Part shown: piece by piece, positions 12,047 through 23,900 of the stretch | How the letters are laid out: the number at the start of each line of letters is the position of its first letter | How positions within the stretch are numbered: the first letter of the stretch is position 1 | Origin: Notospermus geniculatus | Lineage: Eukaryota > Nemertea > Pilidiophora > Heteronemertea > Lineidae | Assembly: GCA_002633025.1 (NCBI GenBank) | Contig: NMRB01001697.1 | Location: 43,409-107,408, forward strand | Direction: 5' to 3' | DNA length: 64,000 bases | Program-made: the position numbers and the translations under genes | Notes under the pieces: generated by a model | What the model was told of the DNA's origin: nothing | What the model saw: the letters and a program-made list of their open reading frames with translations, nothing else | The model's database searches: none

Positions 12047-12800
12047 TTTGGTATGTTGCTTAGGCTAATGCTAGGCCTATATCATGTCAAATTCATTCAA
12101 ATGTCATGTTCCACTAATCCATACCATCCATGCGTTTCATTCATCATGTTCATGTAGTTTGTGAATTGACCTGGCTGGGCCTTATTTGGGCCCAAAAAAC
12201 TAGCCTAGCCCTACCACACATCAAATCGAAGACCAGGCTAGACCTGTGACTATCCATCACTAGGCCTAAATCAGGCAAATAAGCCTTGGCCTGCCCTAGC
12301 ACAATGCCAAGGAGGTCACCAGCAAACAAGTGTGTCATGGCTATGAGAATACATTGTTTACATTGGAGACCTGGTTCCGAATGCCACCGCTAGGTGGAAC
12401 AATAGTCTCGCGCACACCCTAGCGGTGGCTTCCGAAACCAAAATGGCACGCGGGGCAGGAATAGCGACGTGGGTTCGAGTCCCCCTTGAGGATCATACTT
12501 TTTTCTTTTTCCTTTCACTTTATACTTTTCTTTCATTTATTCTTATATCATTTGTACCCAATTATTTTAATTTTTTTCTTAGGCTTAAGGCTTGTAGACA
12601 TACGTGTGCATTATGAATACGTCGTCAGATTGAGATGGCAAGACGCAGATCCACGCAGAATACTAGTAAGGAAAGAAAAAATCAAACTCGTCACCTCACT
12701 GCAGAAATTTATTTCACTGCTTCAACACAAAACGTGATATGTTATCAGAACAGAGCATTCCTCATTTATCATCTGTAGCCAAGAACCGTTATGAAGTTTT
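12047..12800. other. Intergenic upstream of the ankyrin gene
   Basis: 5' flank of the ankyrin-repeat gene, rich in TAGGCCTA-type words. Contains an inverted pair CCACCGCTAGG / CCTAGCGGTGG (about 12380-12429) and a B box at 12472-12482. No TATA box is obvious and no coding exon is seen. Confidence 0.5.
12421..12491 (+). repeat. tRNA-like fragment with B box
   Basis: GGTTCGAGTCC (12472-12482) is a polymerase III B box within GACGTGGGTTCGAGTCCCCC. The upstream half does not form a convincing tRNA cloverleaf or A box, so it is taken as a tRNA-derived repeat fragment. Confidence 0.45.
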
Positions 12801-12813
12801 CTCGCCCTGACCA

Positions 12814-12876
12814 CGGGCACCTGTATAGTATATTAGAGGGGTTAGGCCCTATACCACCATAACTACAGGTGCCCGT
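12814..12876. mobile_element. 63-bp miniature inverted-repeat element with 10-bp duplication
   Basis: The sequence starts CGGGCACCTGTA and ends TACAGGTGCCCGT (inverted), and is bracketed by a perfect direct repeat GCCCTGACCA (12804-12813 and 12877-12886). It is far shorter than most mobile elements. Confidence 0.65.
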
Positions 12877-12984
12877 GCCCTGACCAATGATTCTGCCTCA
12901 TATCATATATTAACCGATGCCGGTTATTCCAGAACCAAGAGCGGTCTGTCCCGATTTTCGGTTCGTCATGTTCGTGAAAATGGA

Positions 12985-13113
12985 AGGTTTTCGCAAAAGA
13001 CCCTCCTCCCGAAACGGCAATGCGAACGCCGTCTATCCTTAATTTGTTCGGTGCTCTCTTCGTGGGCTTCGAACAATGGGACTGCGTTGGCGTTGGCGTT
13101 TCGGGGGGGGGGG
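12985..13113. mobile_element. TA-flanked 128-bp palindromic element, copy 1 (degenerate)
   Basis: GGTTTTCGCAAAAGACCC...GAACGCCGTCTATCC matches the family defined at 31175-31302; the right end decays into a G run at 13101-13112. First of four copies in 720 bp. Confidence 0.75.
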
Positions 13114-13145
13114 CGCATTGCGACGCGCGAATATATTCTCTAATA

Positions 13146-13273
13146 GGGAGTTTTCGCAAAGCCCCCGAAACGCGGACGCGAACGTCTATCCTATTGTTCG
13201 CTGCTGTCTTCGTGACATCGAACATTGGGATTGGCGTTCGCGTCCGCGTTTCGGGGGCTTTGCGAAAACTCGC
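13146..13273. mobile_element. TA-flanked 128-bp palindromic element, copy 2
   Basis: Starts GGGAGTTTTCGCAAAGCCCC and ends with the inverse GGGGCTTTGCGAAAACTCGC; TA on both sides (13144-13145, 13274-13275). Arms are about 45 bp, separated by a short asymmetric core. Confidence 0.88.
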
Positions 13274-13417
13274 TATTGATGCTATGTCTACACGAAACAG
13301 TACTAATCTCAAACCCTATATATGGCCTCATATGGAAGATCCAACACAACATTTCAACATCACACAGAAGAAGGGAAGACAGAGAATATGGAAAGCGATA
13401 CTGTAATCAAAACAGTA

Positions 13418-13546
13418 GAGAGTTTTCGCATAGCCCCTGCCCCGAAACGCCGACGCGAACGCCTATCCTATTGTTCGCTGTTCTCTTAAAGGCATCGAAC
13501 AACTACATGTATTATAGATTGGCGTTCGGGGTTTGCGAAAACTCCG
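13418..13546. mobile_element. TA-flanked 128-bp palindromic element, copy 3
   Basis: GAGAGTTTTCGCATAGCCCC at the left, GTTTGCGAAAACTCCG at the right, TA on both sides. The core is altered by an ACTACATGTATTATAG insertion and the right arm is shortened. Confidence 0.82.
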
Positions 13547-13578
13547 TAATATCTGTTTTATGTTGCAATATGATATTA

Positions 13579-13702
13579 GAGAGTTTTCGCAAAGCCCCCG
13601 AAACGCCAACGCGAACGCCAATCCCTTCGATGCCTAGCAGAGAACAGCGAACAACAGGACAGGCGTTCGCGTAGGCGTTTCGGGGGCTTTGCGAAAACTC
13701 TG
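13579..13702. mobile_element. TA-flanked 128-bp palindromic element, copy 4 (core reversed)
   Basis: GAGAGTTTTCGCAAAGCCCC and its inverse, TA flanks at 13577 and 13703. The asymmetric core is in the opposite orientation to copies 2 and 3, as expected for a palindrome that can insert either way round. Confidence 0.85.
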
Positions 13703-14118
13703 TATTTTCAGCAGATAGAACGCCCGCAGACAGTTTGAATCCTTGTTTTATGGAAAGCAGGTGTACCTGCGGAGAAAGTCCTAGGAATGTAGTCCTCAAG
13801 ACAAAGGCAACGCATGTAACGGGTTATGGTTGGGGTAAGCGACAGAATCCTTAACAAAGGCTTACGGTAATCACAATAGCACCCGGACTTTGATTCCAGC
13901 GGAACTCCCTCCGCGTTCACACTGGTCGTACCCCATTCGCCCTTCTTGCCGCCACCATCCCGGGAAGCGGGCACGAGGGGGGTAATCCTACTATTTCAGA
14001 CCAAGAGCTCACTGTTGGTACCAGTGAAGAAGAGATATTCTGTCGGGTTTGTTTGTTATACAGGCGGGAGCGCCGGATCGGTGATTGGGTATAGTGTCGC
14101 CGTTTCTAAAGTGATCCT

Positions 14119-14406
14119 ACACAGTCTCGCAGTGTTTTGTTTCGCTCCGTACCTACGCTTCACAAACCACTGCTTCGAATGGCCGGTATTCTGCCGATTT
14201 ACCGCCAGATTGCACCACTACTGGTCCCACTGCTGCGCTGGAGAAAGTGTTTTAGGATTTTAGTCAGTTGCAGCCTGATGGCGGGCGCTGATTGGTTGGA
14301 CAGTAGTGGGGCCATCTGGCGGTAAATCGGCAGAATACCGGCCATTCGAAGCAGTGGTTTGTGAAGCGTAGGTACGGAGCGAAACAAAACACTGCGAAAG
14401 GAGTGT
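14119..14406. mobile_element. 288-bp palindromic element with 11-bp target-site duplication
   Basis: Long terminal inverted repeats of about 100 bp (left includes TTTGTTTCGCTCCGTACC, CACTGCTTCGAATGGCCGG; right is the inverse). The direct repeat AAAGTGATCCT flanks it at 14108-14118 and 14407-14417. Long inverted repeats plus a 9-11-bp duplication are the hallmark of Mutator-like (MULE) elements, so a non-autonomous MULE is inferred. No transposase is present. Confidence 0.8.
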
Positions 14407-14850
14407 AAAGTGATCCTGGAACTATATGATGCGCCCATGTGGTGCACCCGACTGTGAAGAGTTGAACAGAAGGCTGAACTGCTATCAACAAACATTATAT
14501 CACGAACAAGTCAACAATTGAGAGAAAAAAATCACAGAATTCCCAACACAATTCCTATCACACGTATCAATATGCACAACCATGATGAATAAATTGATTA
14601 AGTTCCTTTTGGAAAAGGCTTTTTGAATCCATGCTCCAGTTCTTCCCACAAAATGGCCACTGCAACCTTCCATGTCCCATCGCGTAGGCCCACCGGTAGG
14701 CCTTTATCAACACCGGGAACTGACGTACGCTCTACAACAGCGTTCTTGTGATGAGCCCGGTGCACTTCTCTACATGTAGGTAGAGACAACCAGAAGTCCG
14801 TCAGACGAAACACAGGTTCAAATGAATTGAATTCACTGATTTCTTTTGAT

Positions 14851-14856
14851 TTTATT
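14851..14856 (-). promoter_or_regulatory. Candidate polyadenylation signal of the MFSD4A-like gene
   Basis: AATAAA on the minus strand, 71 bases after the TAG stop codon. Canonical and well placed. Confidence 0.55.
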
Positions 14857-14926
14857 GTATGCACCAATCCAGTTATATTGCCATGTGACCTTGAACTTCT
14901 GAAGCATGGCTCCCAACGACCTTGAC

Positions 14927-17900
14927 CTATGACCCCTTCTTTTCTTCATTAGTTTGATCTGTCATTTCTATACTGCTATTGCTTTCTGACATCCGTGAGT
15001 AATATTTGACTGTGGTCGGCTGACCCTCCTCCGGCTCTGGCTCGGACGTGATACAGCAAGCGTCACACCAGATGAGGGAAGATGGCTTACGAGCTGAAAT
15101 AACATAAGAATCAGACGTCAAACGCGAGGTTTCAAACCCCCATTCGTTATCGTGTAGGCCTATCCTGAAAGTTTCGCATCACTGATTCCCAGATTTTATG
15201 TCTGAGTGCCGTAGTTGATTCATCGTTTCGACAGCCGCCGCCATCTTGCTTTCCACAGAGATTTTGTGCGTGCGCACTTATCTGGTAGGCAAACCAAAGC
15301 AAGTGATTGGCTCGCGAGATCTAAATATGCCCACCAGACATAACTGCGCATGTGCAGTTTGCAAGAAATCCAAGCTGGCGGGGCGCCGTCGAAACTTCAC
15401 CACACAAAATAGCCTACTGCGTTTTTTCCGACTCTGAACAGTCGTACGAGATATCGGCGTTAATATACTGTTGGGGAACACTGCAAAAGGGGACATCTAG
15501 CTACAAACGTTACACAGGTCCCACTTACCCAGTTGTTTAGGAGAGTGTTTCCCGATGCACCAGATTACAAAGAACACCAATACAGACACTAAGGTCATTA
15601 TAACGCCCGTAGCAAGGAAGCTGACCGGACCTAGCGAGACGAACAACTGCAAAGGGAATGCAAGATGTGACCATAAGTTCTTAGAAACAATTTGGTACTG
15701 TATTGCCATTTGTTTCCATCTGCACAAACAAGGAAGTCAAAGATATTGGGTTCTGCCGAAAGGAATGCCGCTGTAGCATCCTCTAAACATGAGTCCTATC
15801 CAATTCGCCTGTTCACCTCCGGAGGAGATTTTTTCTTTTTTTTTCTAGAAACAGAAGGAACCCTGTTGTCGCTGTGCGTTACTTACATTGCCGACAACAA
15901 CTGGTAAGATCATCTCCCCAAGTGCAGCCAACGTCACGATCGTCGCAGTGATAGATGCTGTTGAAGAAATAAAGAACATTGATTCTGAAGTGATGTCAAA
16001 AATATGTGTTTTTCGCTCTTTGTTTTGTTAAAAAATCCAAAACGATTTAGAAAGAGGGATAGGGCTTCCAGTGCAACTTACATGTGACATCAATGTACTG
16101 CTCGGCCAACGACAAAGCAGTCGGCGTGATGCTGCTCAGAAATATTCCGAACATACACGTGCCAATGTACAAGGCTATGTGATCGTGGCGTAGAGAAATC
16201 ATAAGTATCATTGAAAATAAACTCCCACCCTGAAACGAAAGAAGGATATCTTCAAAAGTCATTGAGAGAAGATGGCTAGATTTCATGTTTGAATGAGGAA
16301 TGGTGTTCGAGCCTTTGTTACTCTGACCACAAACTGTTAGATTCGAGGTGAGAATGATTGAGAAAGTCCACAAGGAAGGCTTTGGCTCATCATTTGCAGA
16401 TGGTGGCATGCCATTATTGTTGGTGGATGTGTCCATTGCATCAAGCAAAATAACCTTCATAATGCGTAACACCATGTATGCTTTTACTTCCTTTCTTTCG
16501 TCGGTCACAAAATTCATTGGATTATAGTGAAGTACAATACTGTAGTAAAGACAATAACTTGACTTTCATAACACATGTATATCACGTAATACAGATTAGC
16601 AGGTCCATTGTTTCTTTGAGTTAGTCAAAAACACTAATCCTTTAGTCCAAAATACTTACAATATTGCACATTAACATGAACGCGGGGCTGAATCTTGTGG
16701 CAACGAACACTGAAAGTAATCGACCCACAGAAAAAGTCCCCTGAAAGAGATGGTACAATTTTGTTTTTATGTCGACAGGGGGAGTAGTGGTAGTTGTTCG
16801 TCCAGATTCAACTGCTTTTTGCAAATACCACGGAAGGCACGAGAACAGTGTTATCAGGTGGTATAGCGCTTGTTGCTACAAGTCACGGTCATGCAACATG
16901 CATCACTGTGAACAGGAAGTGAAGATCTAATCTTTTACGCCGAAACATCGGCGATATCTTCACTCACAGACTTTGTCAAAAACTAGGTGCTGACTTACCC
17001 AAAAACAGGCATTTAGATAAGCACCTTCTGTCTTCCGCAACCCGACTATACTTTTTAAAGCGTAGGCGTACACGTATCCGCCGAAGGCAGACTGAAAGTG
17101 AAAAACGTATCGTCCACTAATACCTCATACTTAATCGTGTTCAGATCAGCTTGCGAAAATACTGTTGGATGATCTTTAAAGAGGGATGCTTTAAATATTA
17201 TTTCGTTTTCTCAACATTCAAGAAAGGTCCGTGATTCTACTGACCTGTAAACCATCGTATATGAATAACATGACCGCCGTGGCGATGGTAATCAAGATGA
17301 CTTGGATTGAGCTTGAACCACAACAATGCTCCCCTCTGATATCTGATGGTTTCTCCCATACTGTCCGGGCGGCTGAAGTAAGGAAAATATGAGGCGGAAA
17401 ATTAACGCGTTTCTCCTCTTGACATCATCGAAGGATTTAAGAACTGAGAATAACAGTATGTTGTGTTTTTGTCGCCATTTGAATGCAAATCGCATTGCTC
17501 ATTCTACGTCATATATATTTGACGTATACATGTATATAAACGACAAAGATCTGCGCACTTCCGCCGAAATCTCAACCACAACCTCGATCTGAAGCTGAAT
17601 GACGTGACGCAGACAACCCACGACAGTGACTTCGAAGACTCGACCATTTTGCTGAATCAAGGACTGCGTCAGATCGAGGTTGTGGTTGCGATTTCGGCCG
17701 GCGGAAGTGCGCAGATTTCTAATTCGAGAATTGTCTATAGGAAGGGTGTACGCGTCCGACACCAATCCAAGTGCCGTACTGACCGCGTTCAACGCTGTTT
17801 TACCTTCCAGCTCGTAGACCAACTCGCCAAACCACTCAGTGGGCAATAAGGGATATCCTCCATGGCCAGCGGGTTTGGCCTTGGCATGTAATTGGGGGTA

Positions 17901-20900
17901 CAGTACAAAGAGTGTAAAAACGTACATCATCTCAAAAAACACAGGTACCGCCCTTGTAAAAACCTGCCCCAAAGGCTCACAACACACACTGCACACTCAA
18001 AAGCCACAGCCTTAACTCAAATGCCCAAAAGCTACATGTACATGTAGGTCGCCGAACACACCAAGAAAATCAGCAACGTTTCAAAAAGCTTTTTGTATAC
18101 ATCTTGCATAGGTAAGATAAAGAATTGAGATTGTTGTAAAAAATTTAATAAGTTAACATGACAAAAGTTGTCATTTCATAAGCAGTAAAATGTACGGAGC
18201 ATCAGATGAAAGACATAACGTTTAATTTTGATGAAGAGAGTCTGAATATTCGCCTGCCATGCAGTTAGGAAGAGGAGTTGGCAAAGGTTTTAGTGCAGGA
18301 AGAATTCACATGCTCAGATGATTTCAATGTCTACCTAAATCACAAGGCTCATAGACACAAACATAATGTTCCTCCTCCTCCTCATCATTTTCATCTGGAA
18401 CAGAATAATTTAGCAAGTCCTGTGACTATTTTGTATCAGTCAGTGAGTGCTCTTTATGTTATGGCTTTATGTTATGGCCATAGCATTGGTCATTTCTCTG
18501 CATATACCAGTCTAGGTGAGTTTCCTTAGCGACCACATTCCTGTTGTTGCTGTCTTGTTGCTGTTGGAAAGCTAAAGAAACTTGGCCCTTTCACCTGCCA
18601 GTTGCAATTTCATCATAACGAATCATAATCAATCTACCAAAAATCTACTAAGACCCGAAATCGCACAGAAGACCCAGGGACCTTATTCACAAAGCCCCTA
18701 ACTGTTTAAGGTACCGGTACGCAAATCCTTTGTTGCTCCCCGTTAGGCTCATGGTGAACAATAGGTTTGCCACAGATAAACGATAGTTTACACGCTCCAT
18801 ATCGTTACGACAGCTTCGTGAATAAGGTCCCTGGTTTCCAATGAATACCTTAATGCCATTCGGCAGCGACGAAATCCAAGATGTCCGCCTGGCGGCCATA
18901 TTAAATACCGGATCACTACCAAAATGATGGCTTTCGGCTGCCATTTAAGCGTTTTCATGTTTTCATTTTGACAAAATTGACTTTGGCAAGGAAAGGGGCT
19001 ACAGTTGCAAATAAGCATTCGCATTCATCTGGTAGGAAGATTATAACTTTTAAATGCCATCTTGAGAAAGGATGAATTCCTGGGGATTCCAAAGATAAAA
19101 GATCGCTGCTCGCGAAACGAAACCATCTCAACGCTCGCGCCCGTACATCACTTTTGAGGATGACAGCAGGATGAACGAAACTGACCTATCGCATCGAAGA
19201 AATCCATTTAAATCATGAACTTCCACTACTCTTATCAGGCCCACGATTGAGGCTGATTGACCGCCATCACGGCTGGCGCCTACGTTCGTAGAAACTGACA
19301 GCAATGACGATAAGCGAACATCAGCGAAGCACAACTACTCTACGTCTTGTAAAATGGTGTCTTGCAAGTGGGATGATTTCCTACAAAATGATTTCCATCG
19401 TTCGTTCTTACCTACCTAAGCTAGTTTTGGTTGTTTTATCACTTGTTTCTTTTGACGCCTTTCCGTCACCGAGGGAGTAACCACTCTCTGTTTCCACAAG
19501 TCTCTCATGGACCTGCATCGTATAGCTTCGTCTCTTCATCATAAGAAACCCAACAAGCATTGGAATAGGAAGCTGAAATTTCACAAATTTACAAACTAAG
19601 GCGACCGATTAAACCCAGCTGGACGTGCTTGGGGCGACCATATTCTACGTCCCGTACGGGTGCCCTACGCGACCGGTACGGGTGCCCCGACGTCATCGTA
19701 CGGGTGCCCTTCGTCAGGGCGTGGCGAAGCGAGCGCTCACTGAAAATCCCATGGAGCTGGATGAAAATCCCCGGTGCGCTCTGTTGAGGATTCGTCTGCA
19801 ATCGACCTGAGTCTGGAGGAATCGCTGAAACTGACGGTAATTCGAATCGACTTGGTTCGAACGAATAGGAACGCGGCTGTCTACGATACTCACCATGACG
19901 CAAGCCATGATCCAGAAAGCGTATTTGATATGTGTTTCAATTTGAGCTTCGTGGAGTTGCTCCTCAACTCCAGTCTCGTTCACCCCAGGAGCTAAACTCG
20001 GGGCTACTTCGTTCTGCTTCACAGTCATATTGTGGGCTTTTAAGGCAGCAAGATTATGTACCATGCCGGAGCAATCGGTGTTAAGCAGGAAAGGTTCGGC
20101 TATCATGGGACTGACGAAGGCGCCGAGACCGTAGAAGAAATGCATGGCCTGCAAAGAGGAAGAAGGAAGATTCAGAAAATCGGCATCAAGCACCAACCTC
20201 AAAAATAGCTCTCTGTGCAGACGGGCAACGCTCCCCAGTTGCTGCTCCCGCATCCTTAGAGAGGGGAAATGTTGCTGATACTAGAAGAAGTTCAAAGCAC
20301 GTTTATGCTAAGAGTTGTTCCGGTAGACAAAGCATTAAGGCGGGTTTGCACTTCGGACACCCGTCGTCATCCGACATCGCCTTTACCTGTAGAAATGGCG
20401 TGACTGATTCTCCAAATGTCTTGATCATCTGTACGTTAGCCAAGCAGTCTATACAACCCATGTTGAGACCCATGACGGCCAAGACCACAGCAAGTATCCA
20501 GAGAGCATGGCAGAAGGGAATGATGGCCATGCAGATAGGCAACAGGAGGGTCGCAGCGAAGATGATCAGGTCCGCCGATAATCTAAAACAAAAATTAAGT
20601 TTGATTAAAATCGTCCCTAATGACGTTCAACATGTCGATGCATGTACTGTAGATCACTTAGATCGAGAATAGGCGGTCCATCGCCCGAGAGTGTCTCCTA
20701 AACATCCTCTCTCGAACCGTCGCCGGACATGCCCGAACCAAACAGGACGCTTGGACGAACCCTTCCCGCATCAGCGTCGCGTCGGTGGAATTCCGCTAGT
20801 ATCCATAGGCCGATGGAATTCGAGACAGGAATCCCTGAGGTTCGGACAGTCTTCTGTACACCACCATTTGTGGACGAACGAAAGCACTGAAAGGAAGCCC

Positions 20901-23900
20901 ACCACCACCAGCAATATTGTTCTTGAAGCTCACTGGCTGCGAGTTGACCAATCAGGAAGACTGTATGACACCATGGAAGTATTATACAGATGATGACACA
21001 TGCTTTCCCAACACCATGTATTGACAGCTTCATAGCACTTTATTTAGAGCATGAAAGTATTCCGGAAAAGTGTACCAACAACCAACCCGCTACAGTAAGA
21101 TGCACTTCCCTCCACACAAATAAAAAACATCGCGCAACTTACACTGAAAGTTTCATTCTGTAAAAGAAAAATGAAATTGAATCAAAGTGGGTCCGTTATA
21201 GCCGCAATTTGCTGCATCTTGAAACGGCAAGGCACATAACTGAAGGAAACGGAAATAAAGGCCTTGTTACCATTCGCCCCCCCCCCCAGGCAACGCGCAC
21301 TTGAAATACCAGCGCTTACGATCGCTCCAAGACAGAGCGTACGGTCGAAGGCCTAGCGATAGGAACGCGCTGACTTTATTATAGAGCTTTCGCAAAAAGC
21401 CCCCGAAAACGCCAACACGAATGTCTATCCTTTTGTTCGCTGCCCTCTTCGTGGCATCTAACAATGGGTTGGCGTTCGCGTTGGCGTTTCGGGGGCTTTG
21501 CGAAAACTTCCGGGTACGCAAATCCTTTGTCAGGCTGATAGTGAACAATAGGCTTCCCGCAAATGGACAATAGCTTACGCACTCCGTTAAGTTACGACAG
21601 CTTCGTGACAGTCCGAAGGCGTAGCGATGTGAACCCTTGATGGTTCAGGATATGGCTTCTCTGATCTCGAAAGCGATCATGAGGGTGCTGGGACGAACAC
21701 GCTGAAGACACGCAATGCAGGATGGTTACAGCGTATCGGCAACAACCTAAGCCGTCTTTCATGAAACCATATCTCCTGGACTCCAGATCGTCACTAACAA
21801 GATGAATACAGCTGATGCCTCACGATGGACAGTCTTGGCCGTGACTCCATCGAATAAAGTGCTCTTCCCCGGTAATCTTGTTATGGAGAGATTATTCGTG
21901 ATGAGATGGTGTGGGCAAGTGAAACGGGCAGTTGATGTAATGTAAGTAACGTTGTTCATTGGATGAGGCAAGTGCAGGGGTCTTCTAGAGTCTTAGAACA
22001 AGCAAGAATTGGCCCAAGAGATACCACCCCCAGCAAGAAATCAGTCTGAGGGTGATTGCGAACTGATAGGTGAGGCGAAATGGCGAAACGACACAATTCT
22101 GTTGGCCAACTCAAATAAACTACCAGTCAGCGCAGCAATCACTGGTCCCAAGTCCTTCCTTGTACGGAAAATTTGTCGATCGGCAGGCACCCTTACCATC
22201 ATGAACACATCCTTTACATTTTCGTATTTTCGGCGGCTCTCGAATGTTCCAGCTTCACGATCAGTTTATGCACCCCCTCTCCTTTTTCGTCGTCAACCCC
22301 GGGATCAACCCCTGCATCACGCTTCGCCTACATCCACTTCCAAGAACGATCACTCACATGCAGCAACCTACATGTTAATCTCTTGGCGACAAACTTACGT
22401 GTCTGCTCAATAAATGAGGTGCAGTGCCACTAAACTATGATACATCTGCCTTAATCCTCCGTTATTGATTGCTTCATAAAAAGATAGTTTGTCTTTTGGA
22501 TGGCAAGGAGCAGGCAACCAAGATATAGCATTAGGAGTAAGAAGAAAACTGTTCCTCCTTAGCTCGGATGATAGTTTTTTAATCTATGTAATCTATCTGG
22601 AGATTTAACTACTCAGGAAATAATATCGGATTCTCAAGAATGAAGAAGATATCAAGATTTTAAAAAGTCACAAAACCAAATTAGAATAAGATGAAAAGAA
22701 GTGAACAGAACGAAGGATATCTGGTTCCCCTGGCAACCGCCAAACCTCTCTTGCACCAAGTATCAGTCAAGGGAGGCAAGACAACCCTTTCCATCATTTA
22801 TATTGAGACACAAAGGAGCTGCTCCACGTTCCCGTGCTCTCGATGACGATGGGCATTTCTCCATCGTTGGTTTCCTAACGACTTACGCCGACACCAATGA
22901 CACAAATGACTACTACGGGTGAGTTGCCCTCAGAAACTCCTGAAAACGCTGACAACACCCGTCCAATGATGTAGGACTGGATCTTTGATGATGATGGTGA
23001 TGATGATGATGATGATGAACAAACGTAGAAGGAGGAAACGTTTAGCATTCAAATCGAAATTCAAAGGCTACAATCACTACAGTGACGGTCAACTGCAGTT
23101 CATGAATTTCTTTGATGGTATTTCCGGTTTAAGCCATTTACCATCCTGAGACTCAGGTCGCTGTTGCTCCTTCTCCAACGGAGAAGATGTCGTACTGACT
23201 CTGTTCTCAGTCGAGAGGATGTTGATGTACTGGAAGGCATCCGTATGTTTCCAGCAGTTTCTACTCGTTGTTGGTCTTCTTCCCCTAACGGCATATCCTT
23301 CCACCAATCACGCGGGATGTGGCACCGATCCCAGACCTGATACCCACTCCGAACCTAATTAACCTTCTTGCAAGGTGCCGACGCCTGATACCAAGAGACC
23401 AAACAACAAATCATTCACTAGTGTGCCCCAATTACTTTTGATTCTTTACAATCGATCATTGGCATTCAAATCACGTGAAACGGATGGTCGTTCCAAGTCA
23501 ATCTCAGTATGTCTGCGTCCTTATAACGTCTCTGAAGACTGATCTGATTAGACCAAACGTCACAACGAGTTGCCACCACAGTCCTTATTATACCGTTGAT
23601 AATACATCATAGCCTAGCTCTTAACTTATTAATATTCACACCGTTGTGTCTTAATCAAACTCATTATCTATTATTCACGGACGTCGTGACCTGCTGAGCC
23701 GATGGTATGAGGGTAATAAAACTGTTCATCCCGGCGCTGATTGAATATATAAGAAAAAAATTAACCTGGTAAAACAATTTGTCTGGAGCACATCGAAGCC
23801 CACCGTAGACGGAAAATTTGTTAGCATGTCACCCGTTACTTTGTACGAAGTTTCGTGAGAATTCTCGTGAATTGGTGAGCTAGCCTTCAATCAGACAGTC

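Noticed and set aside
12863-13799. Several open frames with FRKAPETRTRTP-type peptides
   Set aside because: The same peptides appear at every copy of the 128-bp palindromic element on both strands; they are element shadows.
17499-17996. 165-residue frame in transporter intron 4
   Set aside because: Half of it is the inverted-repeat element at 17549-17716, and the neighbouring true exons join directly in phase without it.
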